Positions 45,501 to 56,934 of a stretch of 64,000 nucleotides of DNA are shown piece after piece. The stretch's first letter is position 1. Each line of letters opens with the position of its first letter. The notes under the pieces are model-generated. The model was not told the origin of the DNA. It did no database searches and saw only the letters and a program-made list of their open reading frames with translations. This stretch comes from Cyrtodaria siliqua (Eukaryota > Mollusca > Bivalvia > Adapedonta > Hiatellidae), in assembly GCA_037043455.1 (NCBI GenBank), contig JAWPHD010010308.1, positions 30,989-94,988 on the forward strand, written 5' to 3'. The translations under genes and the position numbers were made by a program.

Positions 45501-46350
45501 GCTAGCGCGACATACCAGATCAGCATTTGTTGCATTTGAGTTAAAGCCAATGCGGATCTGGCTCAGCACCCCAGCGCGACATAACAGATCAGCATTCATT
45601 TTATTCGATTTTTGGCCAATGCTGATCTGGCTCAGCATGCTAGCGCGACTTTCCAGATCAGCATTCGATTTATTTGAGTTAAAGTCATTGCTGATCTGGC
45701 TCAGCATGCTAGCGCGACATACCAGATCAGCATTCGATTTATTTTATTTTAAGTCAATGCTGATCTGGATCAGCACCCCAGCGCGACATACCAGATCAGC
45801 ATTCGATTAGTTTGAGTTAAAGCCAATGCTGATCTGGCTCAGCACCCCAGCGCGACATACCAGATCAGCATTCATTTTATTCGATTTTTGACCATTGCTG
45901 ATCTGGCTCAGCACGCTAGCGCGACATTCCAGATCAGGATTCGATTTATTTGATTTTAAGTCAATGCTGATCTGGCTCAGCACCCCAGCGCGACATACCA
46001 GATCAGCATTCATTTTATTCGATTTAAGGCCAATGCTGATCTGGCTCAGCTCCCCAGCGCGACATACCAGATCAGCGTTCATTTTATTTTATTTTAAGAC
46101 AATGCTAATCTGGCTCAGCACCCCAGCGCGACATAACAGATCAGCATTCATTCTATTCGATTTTAAGCCAACGCTGATCTGGCTCAGCACCCCAGCGCGA
46201 CATACCAGATCAGCATTCATTTTATTTTATTTTAAGCCAATGCTGATCTGGCTCAGCATTCTAGCGCAGCATACCAGATCAGCATTCGTTTTTTGAGTAA
46301 AATCCAATGCGGATTTGACTCAGCATCCCAGCGCGACATACCAGATCAGC
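42583..46350 (+). repeat. 69-bp satellite, left arm, about 55 units
   Basis: Unit layout: AATGCTGATCTGG (13), a 22-bp spacer, CCAGATCAGCATT (13, the inverse), a 21-bp spacer. Three main variants differ in the spacers: GCATGCTAGCNCGACAT, GCACTCTAGCGCAGCATA and GCACCCCAGCGCGACATA. Runs of alternating variants give 138-bp dimers over 43040-43500 and elsewhere. A multi-unit block at 42736-42975 recurs at 45480-45710. Open frames up to 586 codons (MLIWLS, HTRSAF repeats) and the antisense frames exist only because the unit is 23 codons long. Confidence 0.95.
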
Positions 46351-46354
46351 ATCA

Positions 46355-46550
46355 GAATCAATATCAGTATCATCACCATTACGACGACGACGACCATTAT
46401 CATCATCATCACCACAATTACTACTACCACCACCACCATCATCATCATTATCATCATCATCATCATCATCATTATCAGCATCATCATTACCAACACAACC
46501 ACCACCACCACAATCATCATCATCATCAACATCATCATCATCATAGATTA
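46355..46550. repeat. (CAT)n-type microsatellite at the inner end of the left arm
   Basis: The last satellite unit reads CAGATCAGCATCAGAATC, then turns into CATCATCACCATTACGACG and mixed CAT/CAC/TAT triplets. The triplet array seems to have grown from the GATCAGCATCAG end of the unit. Confidence 0.9.
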
Positions 46551-46559
46551 AAAACACAA

Positions 46560-47798
46560 TTTTTTCATTGATTGCAAGAAATAATCTTTACTATGGTTAT
46601 ATGGATAAAATAAACTGACCAAGGGGCTTATAACTTTATTATTTTAGAAGTGTAACAATGTTGAAAGCTTGAAATATTATTTAAAAGTTATGACAAAGTG
46701 CAAGTCTATCAAAACCATTGCTGGAACGTCAATACCAAAATATCTGTTATATTGGTTTTGTTCAACATCTGGGTAAAACATATGATAACGTAATCAATAC
46801 GTCGCGCACGGTATTTGGTAATACGCGAAGAATTGCCTTGCAGTATTAGTTTCAAGCCTAGTTTTTTTTTCTTTAATTATGTTTTTTTAATTCCATAAAA
46901 GAGCATAATGCCTTAACCAGGAAACAAAACTCTCTATCTACATTGCGTTTTCATAAATATTTACTGACGTGTGATATTTTTAATAGAGAACATATTTTAC
47001 GTGCTGATGAACTGAAATTACGTAACATAATTTCTTAGTTCCGTGAAGTTTAAAATCTAAAATAAGTTAAACGTATAAGAAAATAACCCCGGAAAATATT
47101 TGAAACAACGTCGGAAATGATACCTTATTTAAGAAATAAACAGCGGGTTTTGCGCGTTTATGTGGGTATGAACTGCAATTGGTCATGTGACAAATTTCAT
47201 GAATCGCGCTAGCGATTGTTTGAGATTTGTTATGTGACTAATTGTAGTTTATATCTACATCATATAAGAGATATATTAGAGTATGTCATACAAATTCAGT
47301 TACCACAAAACGTGTGACAAATGGTAACACTTTTTGTAATTATTTTCATTTCTAAATATTATTTAAAAACTATTATTTTTCATTTACAAAATAAATATTT
47401 ATTTACATTAATGTACATAATTTCCATATCGCTTTATTTATCGCTAAGAAAAAATATGTATGGAACTGAACTTCCTAAATTGCGATTTTCTCAGTAAAAT
47501 TTAATTTTCAACTTTAGATCTATGTATTTTACAGATATTTAAAAGATATCGCAAAACTATATAATGTGTTTAAATATGTTTTGAGAATGACATACATTGT
47601 AGTTAAACTTAACTGATATAAAATGGATTTTCTGTTTCTACCATCATTTAACCGTCTGTAATTATGATTTAAGCGTCGTTTTGTACTACTGATGTTACGG
47701 CGTCGCATTGTTGACGTTACATAGAGATAACTACATTCATTAGTGGTAGTTTAATACTGTATTAAACGAGTTGTCTGAATAACATGATGCGTGGCTCT
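46560..47798. other. Centre of the foldback transposon, no gene seen
   Basis: About 1.2 kb of AT-rich sequence without an open frame of note, without transposase motifs and without similarity to other parts of the window. This is where an autonomous relative would be expected to carry its gene. Confidence 0.6.
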
Positions 47799-48023
47799 GC
47801 CGAGCGTTATATCATTTTTAGGCAACAAGTTTATTTTAGTACTGAACTACCACATGTAGTACATGTAGTCTATTTAACACATAACTGTTTTTCTTGTTTT
47901 ATTTCTGCGATAAATGCTTCTGTTTTAGTTTTTCTTATAGCGACATCACAACGTCATTTCACAGCTCTATAAGAAAAACTAGTTTAAAAATAAACTTGTT
48001 GCCTAAAAATGATATAACGCTCG
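47799..48023. repeat. Perfect 37-bp inverted repeat at the inner end of the right arm
   Basis: CGAGCGTTATATCATTTTTA..AGTTTATTTT at 47799-47835 is matched exactly in reverse at 47987-48023, around 151 bp. The right copy abuts the first satellite base (GGGTGCTGAGCC). It may be a MITE at the junction or the remains of an inner hairpin of the transposon. Confidence 0.8.
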
Positions 48024-51000
48024 GGGTGCTGAGCCAGATCAGCATTGGCTTTAACTCAAATGCAGCAAATGCTGATCTGGTATGTCGTGCTAGCATGCTG
48101 AGCCAGATCAGCATTGACTTTAACTCAAATATAACGAATGCTGATCTGGTATGCTGCGCTAGAATGCTGACCCAGATCAGCATTGGCTTTTACTAAAAAC
48201 AATGGAATGCTGATCTGGAATGTCGAGCTAGCATGCTGACCCAGATCAGCATTGACTTTAACTCAAATATAACGAATGCTGATCTAGTATGCTGCGCTAG
48301 AGTGCTGAGCCAGATCAGCATTGACTTTAACTCAAATAAATCGAATGCTGATCTGGAATGTCGCGCTAGCATGCTGAGCCAGATCAGCATAGGCCTCAAA
48401 TCGAATAAAATGAATGCTGATCTGGTATGTCGCGCTGGGGTGCTGAGCCAGATCAGCATTGACTTAAAATCAAATAAATCGAATGCTGATCTGGTATGTC
48501 GCGCTGGGGTGCTGATCAAGATCAGCATTGACTTAAAATCAAATGAATCGAATGCTGATCTGGAATGTCGCGCTAGCATGCTGAGCCAGATCAGCATTGG
48601 CCTAAAATCTAATAAAATGAATGCTGATCTGGTATGTCGCGCTGGGGTGCTGATCCAGATCAACATTGACTTAAAATCAAATAAATCGAATGCTGATCTG
48701 GAATGTTGAGCTAGCATGCTGATCCAGATCAGCATTGACTTTAACTCAAATATAACGAATGCTGATCTGGTATGCTGCGCTAGAATGCTGACCCAGATCA
48801 GCATTGGCTTTAACTAAAAACAATGGAATGCTGATCTGGAATGTCGAGCTAGCATGCTGAGCCAGATCAGCATTGACTTTAACTCAAATATAACGAATGC
48901 TGATCTGGTATGCTGCGCTAGAGTGCTGAGCCAGATCAGCATTGGCTTTAACTCAAATAAATCGAATGCTGATCTGGAATGTCGCGCTAGCATGCTGAGC
49001 CAGATCAGCATTGGCCTAAAATTGAAAAAAATGAATGCTGATCTGGTATGTCGCGCTGGGGTGCTGAGCCAGATCAGCATTGACTTAAAATCAAATAAAT
49101 CTAATGCTGATCTGGTATGTCGCGCTGGGTTGCTGATCCAGATCAGCATTGACTTAAAATCAAATAAATCGAATGCTGATCTGTAATGTCGAGCTAGCAT
49201 GCTGATCCAGATCAGCATTGACTTAAAATCAAATATAACGAATGCTGATCTGGTATGCTGCGCTAGAGTGCTGATCCAGATCAGCATTGACTTAAAATCA
49301 AATAAATCGAATGCTGATCTGTAATGTCGAGCTAGCATGCTGATCCAGATCAGCATTGACTTAAAATCAAATATAACGAATGCTGATCTGGTATGCTGCG
49401 CTAGAGTGCTGAGCCAGATCAGCATTGACTTCAAATCAAATAAATCGAATGCTGATCTGTAATGTCGAGCTAGCATGCTGATCCAAATCAGCATTGACTT
49501 AAAAACAAATATAACGAATGCTGATCTGGTATGCTGCGCTAGAGTGCTGATCCAGATCAGCATTGACTTAAAATCAAATAAATCGAATGCTGATCTGTAA
49601 TGTCGAGCTAGCATGCTGATCCAGATCAGCATTGACTTAAAATCAAATATAACGAATGCTGATCTGGTATGCTGCGCTAGAGTGCTGAGCCAGATCAGCA
49701 TTGGCTTTAACTCAAATAAATCGAATGCTGATCTGGAATGTCGCGCTAGCATGCTGAGCCAGATCAGCATTGGCCTAAAATTGAAAAAAATGAATGCTGA
49801 TCTGGTATGTCGCGCTGGGGTGCTGAGCCAGATCAGCATTGACTTAAAATCAAATAAATCGAATGCTGATCTGGTATGTCGCGCTGGGTTGCTGATCCAG
49901 ATCAGCATTGACTTAAAATCAAATAAATCGAATGCTGATCTGTAATGTCGAGCTAGCATGCTGATCCAGATCAGCATTGACTTAAAATCAAATATAACGA
50001 ATGCTGATCTGGTATGCTGCGCTAGAGTGCTGATCCAGATCAGCATTGACTTAAAATCAAATAAATCGAATGCTGATCTGTAATGTCGAGCTAGCATGCT
50101 GATTTAGATCAGCATTGACTTAAAATCAAATATAACGAATGCTGATCTGGTATGCTGCGCTAGAGTGCTGAGCCAGATCAGCATTGGCTTTAACTCAAAT
50201 AAATCGAATGCTGATCTGGAATGTCGCGCTAGCATGCTGAGCCAGATCAGCATTGGCCTAAAATTGAAAAAAATGAATGCTGATCTGGTATGTCGCGCTG
50301 GGGTGCTGAGCCAGATCAGCATTGACTTAAAATCAAATAAATCTAATGCTGATCTGGTATGCTGCGCTAGAGTGCTGATCCAGATCAGCATTGACTTAAA
50401 ATCAAATAAATCGAATGCTGATCTGTAATGTCGAGCTAGCATGCTGATCCAGATCAGCATTGACTTAAAATCAAATATAACGAATGCTGATCTGGTATGC
50501 TGCGCTAGAGTGCTGAGCCAGATCAGCATTGACTTAAAATCAAATAAATCGAATGCTGATCTGTAATGTCGAGCTAGCATGCTGATCCAGATCAGCATTG
50601 ACTTAAAATCAAATATAACGAATGCTGATCTGGTATGCTGCGCTAGAGTGCTGATCCAGATCAGCATTGACTTAAAATCAAATAAATCGAATGCTGATCT
50701 GTAATGTCGAGCTAGCATGCTGATCCAGATCAGCATTGACTTAAAATCAAATATAACGAATGCTGATCTGGTATGCTGCTCTAGAGTGCTGTTCCAGATC
50801 AGCATTGACTTAAAATCAAATAAATTGAATGTTGATCTGTAATGTCGAGCTAGCATGCTGATCCAGATCAGCATTGACTTAAAATCAAATATAACGAATG
50901 CTGATCTGGTATGCTGCGCTAGAGTGCTGAGCCAGATCAGCATTGGCTTTAACTCAAATAAATCGAATGCTGATCTGGAATGTCGCGCTAGCATGCTGAG

Positions 51001-52185
51001 CCAGATCAGCATTGGCCTGAAATTGAAAAAAATGAATGCTGATCTGGTATGTCGCGCTGGGGTGCTGAGCCAGATCAGCATTGACTTAAAATCAAATAAA
51101 TCTAATGCTGATCTGGTATGTCACGCTGGGTTGCTGATCCAGATCAGCATTGACTTAAAATCAAATATAACGAATGCTGATCTGGTATGCTGCGCTAGAG
51201 TGCTGATCCAGATCAGCATTGACTTAAAATCAAATAAATCGAATGCTGATCTGGTATGCTGCGCTAGAGTGCTGAGCCAGATCAGCATTGACTTAAAATC
51301 AAATAAATCGGATGCTGATCTGGTATGTCGCGCTGGGTTGCTGATCCAGATCAGCATTGACTTAAAATCAAATAAATCGAATGCTGATCTGTAATGTCGA
51401 GCTAGCATGCTGATCCAGATCAGCATTGACTTAAAATCAAATATAACGAATGCTGATCTGGTATGCTGCGCTAGAGTGCTGTTCCAGATCAGCATTGACT
51501 TAAAATCAAATAAATCGAATGTTGATCTGTAATGTCGAGCTAGCATGCTGATCCAGATCAGCATTGACTTAAAATCAAATATAACAAATGCTGATCTGGT
51601 ATGCTGCGCTAGAGTGCTGAGCCAGATCAGCATTGGCTTTAACTCAAATAAATCGAATGCTGATCTGGAATGTCGCGCTAGCATGCTGAGCCAGATCAGC
51701 ATTGGCCTAAAATTGAAAAAAATGAATGCTGATCTGGTATGTCGCGCTGGGGTGCTGAGCCAGATCAGCATTGACTTAAAATCAAATAAATCGAATGCTG
51801 ATCTGGTATGTCGCGCTGGGTTGCTGATCCAGATCAGCATTGACTTAAAATCAAATAAATCGAATGCTGATCTGTAATGTCGAGCTAGCATGCTGATCCA
51901 GATCAGCATTGACTTAAAATCAAATATAACGAATGCTGATCTGGTATGCTGCGCTAGAGTGCTGATCCAGATCAGCATTGACTTAAAATCAAATAAATCG
52001 AATGCTGATCTGTAATGTCGAGCTAGCATGCTGATCCAGATCAGCATTGACTTAAAATCAAATATAACGAATGCTGATCTGGTATGCTGCGCTAGAGTGC
52101 TGAGCCAGATCAGCATTGGCTTTAACTCAAATACAACGAATTCTGATCTGGTATGTCGCGCTAGCATGCTGAGCCAGATCAGCAT
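48024..52185 (-). repeat. 69-bp satellite, right arm, about 60 units
   Basis: Same unit and variants as the left arm, in opposite orientation. The outermost unit shares the diagnostic CAGAATTCG change with the outermost unit of the left arm, and both then diverge in unit order. The minus-strand frames start at an ATG in the terminal repeat (MKLAH) as in the left arm. They are interrupted by different stops in the two arms. Confidence 0.95.
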
Positions 52186-52245
52186 TTGGTTGAGCTGAAT
52201 GTTGATTGCTGAGAGGTGTGCTAACTTCACGGACCCACATTAATT

Positions 52246-52975
52246 AGTGAATTGAAATGATGGAAAACATAACATAGTTTTTGAATGGATATTAATTGAT
52301 AACAATAGATACAATCCAGTTTCTATACATTTATACGTATTTTGTTCTTATTTTGAAAACAGGAAATTCTTCTTTGCGTGCAGATGATAAACACGGAAAA
52401 AAAGACACTTATAGACAATGATCATTAACTTAATACATTGCATAATAAATGATTCCATCAGCAAATAAATTTGACATTCAGCGCATGAAATATGCGTTGC
52501 ATTTGAAATGAAATAGAATAAAAATATTTATAGGCAGAAATTGCAAGCTGAAAGATAATTAATGGCAGGATTGGAAGCAATTGGTCTCTGTCAATAGACG
52601 CATTCATCATTTTTACAAGCACATAAAACGTACGCTCATGCTTGAGTGTAAATGTTCTGTTTTTGCAATAATATTTATTAGTTGATTGCTATTTAAAAAA
52701 CAAAAACATATAACGCACGTGCAAAAAAAAAGAGTATGATGGTGGACCGTTGGGAACGACCGAACACGATAAAATGGCATTTACATTAATATTTAGATCA
52801 AGAAATGTAATGTTCACATCAAATCATGTTTTAGTTGAATTAACAATACCAACCTAAAACAGTGTGCACAGACATGTAAACTGTTTGTTTTAAACATATT
52901 CTATTGATGACAATCGACAAAATTTTCGCAAATTTACTAAAATTTATGATGTATAAATTGAGCAAATCCTGGAAC
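52246..52975. other. No gene seen; right flank of the foldback transposon
   Basis: AT-rich sequence. A short piece at 52730-52772 (AGTATGATGG, then CGACCGAACACGATAAAAT) resembles repeat R1. Confidence 0.5.
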
Positions 52976-53260
52976 ATTACGTGGTCCCGCCTTAATTCCA
53001 TTAAGCGATGGGAAGGCTTTATATTAGCAGGATTTTATAAAGAATATTTCGACAATAAAAACATTCAAAAACGTTTTTTACTGAAAAATGCAATAACCTA
53101 TTTATAATTACCAATTAACTTTTTAAATGTTTTAATTTTACAATATGCAGACCTTTTAAGCCCAAATTAAGGTTTTATTTCATACCCCAGCCAACCCCGT
53201 TTTCGCTTACTGGAGAAGGGGTTGGATTGGGTATGAAAGTTAATATTTGGACCACGTAAT
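52976..53260 (+). mobile_element. ATTACGTGG-family MITE, complete
   Basis: ATTACGTGGTCC and GGACCACGTAAT are perfect 12-bp inverted ends. A hairpin with an 18-bp stem and two mismatches (CATACCCCAGCCAACCCC against GGGGTTGGATTGGGTATG) sits near the right end. The interior matches 22652-22908. 285 bp, non-coding. The hairpin is kept in both copies although its sequence has changed. Confidence 0.82.
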
Positions 53261-54048
53261 GATAAACACTTTTCAAGTGATCATGTCTGAGTAACGAAAT
53301 GTACAAATTAGATACACTTTTAGAAGGCTTATACACGGTTTGATGTAATGTATTAAAACTATATAACTTGAGAGACATACATTTTGAATCTTTGTTAAGG
53401 GTAGTTTTATACACAACATTTGCCATTTTAAGTTTAGTATTTTATTAACAATGTCTACTCTTACTTTTTTTACGTATAAAAGTTCCATATCTTCTACAAT
53501 TATGGAAATACACGTGTATATATTTTTATTGCAAGTATTGGTGTTAAATAAAACACTAATACTGTAAGAAAGAAACTGAAAATCACATTACCCTTATCCT
53601 GAAGAAACACGATTTGTACCTAATATCCACAGCAGGTAGAACGATAGTCTGGTTCACTATTTCTGTATTTTAATTTTGTTCAGTGTTCTTAGAGATTTAC
53701 AAACCTAAATTGTTTTTGGAAACGCTACACCATCAGGAATAAGAAAACTAATGTTTCCACTTTTATCAATGGCGGCCATCTTGGAGGTTTAAAATAGTCA
53801 TATTCAAAACCTATATTCCCAATCAATAGCTCAGCATCTAAGCGACCAAGGTTCTAGATCTTAAAGGCTAAATCCATATTTTCAGAAGAGAGGATTCCAA
53901 TTGTAAAACTAATGATTGTACCATATAATAAAGCTACTTTCTACTATGCACGTATTTTATACTCAACTGCTGTACTATGACTGCTGTGTTTCAGTGGTCT
54001 AAAAGAATAGTAAAACGGTTACAAACAACACATGTTCACAATACCGTT
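53261..54048. other. No gene seen
   Basis: AT-rich sequence. Minus-strand frames at 53175-53488 have no known motif. Confidence 0.45.
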
Positions 54049-54052
54049 TTAA

Positions 54053-54572
54053 AGGGGTTGATGCACTATTTTCAAACAATGTTCATTTTAAAGGGCTCTG
54101 TAAACGTGAAAAAAGCTAAAAGAATTATCAAAATGCCATGAAAAATAAAGGAGATATTGTCTATTTGAAATTTGCAAAGGAACATAAATTGAGGCGGCCA
54201 TTTTGGAACGATGACGTCATCGCGCCTTTTTACCATATATGGCATATTGGCAAACTGTCTTTTAAAGCAAAGAAAATCACTGCAAATGAAAAATAAGCAT
54301 ACCATATATACATTTTACATATGTATATTTATTTTTAAGCCATTTGTAGTGATTTTCTTTGCTTTAAATGTATTTTGTCCATATGCCATATATGGTAAAA
54401 AGACGCGATGACGTCATCGTTCAAAATGACCGCCTCCATTTATGTTATTTGCAAATTTTCAATAGGTCATCTCCTTTATTTTTCATGGCATTTTGATAAT
54501 TCTTTCATTTTTTTTCAAGTTTTTCAGACCTCTTTTAAACAAATCGTGTTTGAAAATAGTGCATCAACCCCT
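54053..54572. mobile_element. 520-bp palindromic MITE with TTAA duplication
   Basis: Ends AGGGGTTGATGCACTATTTT and its inverse, flanked by TTAA on both sides (54049-54052 and 54573-54576), as in piggyBac-type insertion. The two halves are inverted copies almost to the centre near 54310, so the whole element is a hairpin with arms of about 250 bp. Each arm contains GATGACGTCATCG with the CREB/ATF consensus TGACGTCA, and CCATATATGG, which matches a CArG box (CC, six A/T, GG). No coding region. Confidence 0.88.
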
Positions 54573-54576
54573 TTAA

Positions 54577-54980
54577 TACTTATCAATCTAGAAAACACTA
54601 CACATCATCAGAAGAAAGTATTTCGCATTTTATTTCGAGATAAATGAGGCCATACAAAGAGTATGTTGCGCAGCGAGATACATGGGCGTGTCAGCCAAAG
54701 GGCACCGGCGAAGAACAAATAACAAAAAAACACTATATCCCGCAACACAAAAACAAGGTGATGCTCTTGGAGAAAACTATAGCTCTTAAAGAAAACCAAA
54801 TGACCAATGGTCAAGCCCAATTATTGACCAGAAACAAGTAATCGGCAACTACGAGTTCGCTCTGATATCTAGAGCATTGTTCGCACAGTTGCAATGTTGC
54901 CATGCCATGCCAAATCCAAGTAAATTCACCATTTTGAGAAGTTATCAAGAGGAGATATGCCGCTACAAGCAAGTCAGCAT
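54577..54980 (+). other. Two open frames of unknown nature
   Basis: 54644-54841 (MRPYKEYVAQRDTWACQPKG) and the start of 54877-55404 have fairly normal amino-acid composition before the minisatellite. I recognise no domain and no splice structure. Could be exon fragments or chance. Confidence 0.3.
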
Positions 54981-54983
54981 CCG

Positions 54984-55340
54984 TCATAAACTACAAGTGT
55001 GTTGTCATAAACTACAGGTGTGTTGTCATAAACTACAGGTGTGTTGTCATAAACTACAGGTGTGTTGTCATAAACTACAAGTGTGTTGTCATAAACTACA
55101 GGTGTGTTGTCATAAACTACAGGTGTGTTGTCATAAACTACAGGTGTGTTGTCATAAACTACAAGTGTGTTGTCATAAACTACAAGTGTGTTGTCATAAA
55201 CTACAGGTGTGTTGTCATAAACTACAAGTGTGTTGTCATAAACTACAAGTGTGTTGTCATAAACTACAAGTGTGTTGTCATAAACTACAAGTGTGTTGTC
55301 ATAAACTACAAGTGTGTTGTCATAAACTACAAGTGTGTTG
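54984..55340. repeat. 21-bp minisatellite, 17 copies
   Basis: CATAAACTACAAGTGTGTTG plus T, exactly 17 units, varying only at AAG/AGG. It reads HKLQVCC on the plus strand and NTLVVYD-type on the minus strand. The period is a multiple of three, so both frames stay open. Confidence 0.96.
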
Positions 55341-55976
55341 CAGCCAAATGCAGGAACAATACACTCCACATGCATTGAAGTCGACCCTCCCTTTCACAGT
55401 CTGACAGTATGTGAATGGTATGAAGCAGTCACAATGGTGGCAGTCAAATATACAAGTGAATATTTATATAGCAGGCTGATAACACATACGAAGCTGATTC
55501 AGTGAAGAGTAACGCGGGAGAGAGATGAAGACAAGGACGTGAAGATACCACACATCACCATAAAGTAGAGAATCATGATAAATTCCTTAGAAACACGTCT
55601 TTCCCCTTGACCTTGGAAGTTATCCAAGAACTGAGAATGGTAATTATGCGTTGTCTGCATTTCATGCATTCCCTGGCAGTCAACACACAGGCACTGCAAC
55701 CTGGCTGAAAAGCAGAGAGTCATGCCATCAAGTGACCAGAACTGTCTACGTTATCTTCATGTTTTTTGCTGCATACGCAATTACGCATGCCATCTGGATT
55801 AACAGCATCTTCAAACTGTGATGGCATCTGTTCAGGAAAAACAGAGATGAAAGTACCAGCTTCCTCTTTCTGGCTGTTCCCTCAATCCGTACAACCACAA
55901 AGTCCACATGCAGGCCAAGGTATGGTGTCATACCAGCAGTGCTCACCAGGAGTTCCTAGATCCGCTGCAGAATGGA
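55341..55976. other. No confirmed gene
   Basis: Less AT-rich than its surroundings, with several 60-80-codon frames on both strands, none with a motif I know. Confidence 0.35.
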
Positions 55977-56510
55977 TTATACAAGGACACTGATGGTCAG
56001 CTCAAACCAACCACCACAGTAATGTATTCCCACGTATATGAAGTTTCTAAATCGCGTCACCATATAAGTCAGGGTGTGAACAATATCAAAATTAAAACCA
56101 TATCTCTTGTCATGTATTTTGCTAATTATTTTTCCATTATGTAAATCGAGAAAATAAGCGACAGTCTCGGAAATATTAGTTTTGTTGAGTTTAAGTTCTT
56201 GAGGATAAATAGTGTTTACCATAGTAGAAAAGAAAGGGTTGTCAGTGTTCAATATGTCATCCAGATACCGTGGGATGTTATTAAATTCTTCAAGTACATC
56301 TGCCTGAGTAGCTGGTGAAAGACGCAACATGAAATGTCTTTCATAGCAATGTAAAAACAAATCTGTGACAAGAGGTGCACATTTCGTACCCATAGGGATA
56401 CCAACAATTCGTCTATAAACGGTATTTCCATACCTGACGAACATATTTTCTAGTAGGAAAATAAGTGCTTCCCAAACATCTTGGAAAGTCCACAAAATGT
56501 AATTGTCCAA
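55977..56510 (-). pseudogene. Reverse transcriptase core, internally deleted
   Basis: A 177-codon open frame with VYRRIVGIPMGTKCAPL and TDLFLHCYERHFM (the PMGT block of the RT fingers and palm), then IPRYLDDILNTDNPFF with the catalytic YLDD, then LKLNKTN, VAYFLDLHNGKIISKIHDKR. After FNFDIV it jumps to a frame-shifted DLYGDAI-like piece, so roughly 100 codons present in the 19296-19934 copy are deleted. The best-preserved catalytic centre of the family in the window. The N-terminal part is missing. Motif pattern suggests a Penelope-like element, but no GIY-YIG domain is seen, so the class stays open. Confidence 0.87.
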
Positions 56511-56519
56511 ACTGCCATT

Positions 56520-56899
56520 AGTAAAATTTACTTAAATAGTGTTACATACTAAACAAACACGTAAATTGCACAATATTTGCATCAGGTGTTATGCCACTAT
56601 TACTACTAATGACATTTGCATGTTTTAATCATATTTATTGAAATAAATATACTGATAAGGTACATAAACATACTTAATGTCAAATTGTACAATTGTTCAA
56701 AACACCTGCCATCTTCCAAAGGTACTAAATAAAAACAATCATTTCCACATAATACCGTCTGAGGATGAATTACCAGTTTATGGTATTGCTAGTACTGATA
56801 GTTGCATATTTGAATGATACTTAATAAATAGGTAACATCAATATAAATTTGGTTGAAAATGATGATATAAAAAGATATCAAAGTCGAACAGAAAATGCA
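56520..56899. other. No gene seen
   Basis: AT-rich sequence between two RT copies. Confidence 0.45.
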
Positions 56900-56934
56900 T
56901 CGAACAAAAAAAAAGAAAAGAGGCCAGTTATGTG

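Larger units (their letters stand above)
42532..52236. mobile_element. Complete 9,705-bp foldback transposon with satellite arms
   Basis: Both ends start GGGTCCGTGAAGTTAGCACA in inverted orientation, and are flanked by a perfect 9-bp direct repeat ACATTAATT (42523-42531 and 52237-52245). The outer ~140 bp of the two ends differ at one base. Each end then enters a tandem array of 69-bp units (42583-46350 and 48024-52185), arranged as opposed arms around a 1.67-kb centre. Long tandem-repeat inverted arms with a 9-bp duplication are the design of Drosophila FB-type foldback elements; 9-bp duplications also mark Mutator-like elements. No transposase is visible, so it should depend on an element elsewhere. 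The arms have diverged in unit order, so they have been reshuffled since insertion. Confidence 0.9.

Noticed and set aside
46279..46571. Frames rich in His or Asp, or in Ile and Thr, over the triplet repeat
   Set aside because: All frames of a CAT/CAC triplet array are open; no flanking coding sequence.
42583..52185. CRISPR array
   Set aside because: The whole unit repeats, spacers are not unique, and the setting is a eukaryotic genome with a target-site duplication around the structure.
54877..55404. Cysteine-rich repeat protein (HKLQVCC)17
   Set aside because: The opposite strand is equally open and the repeat is almost invariant at DNA level, which fits a minisatellite better than selection on a protein.
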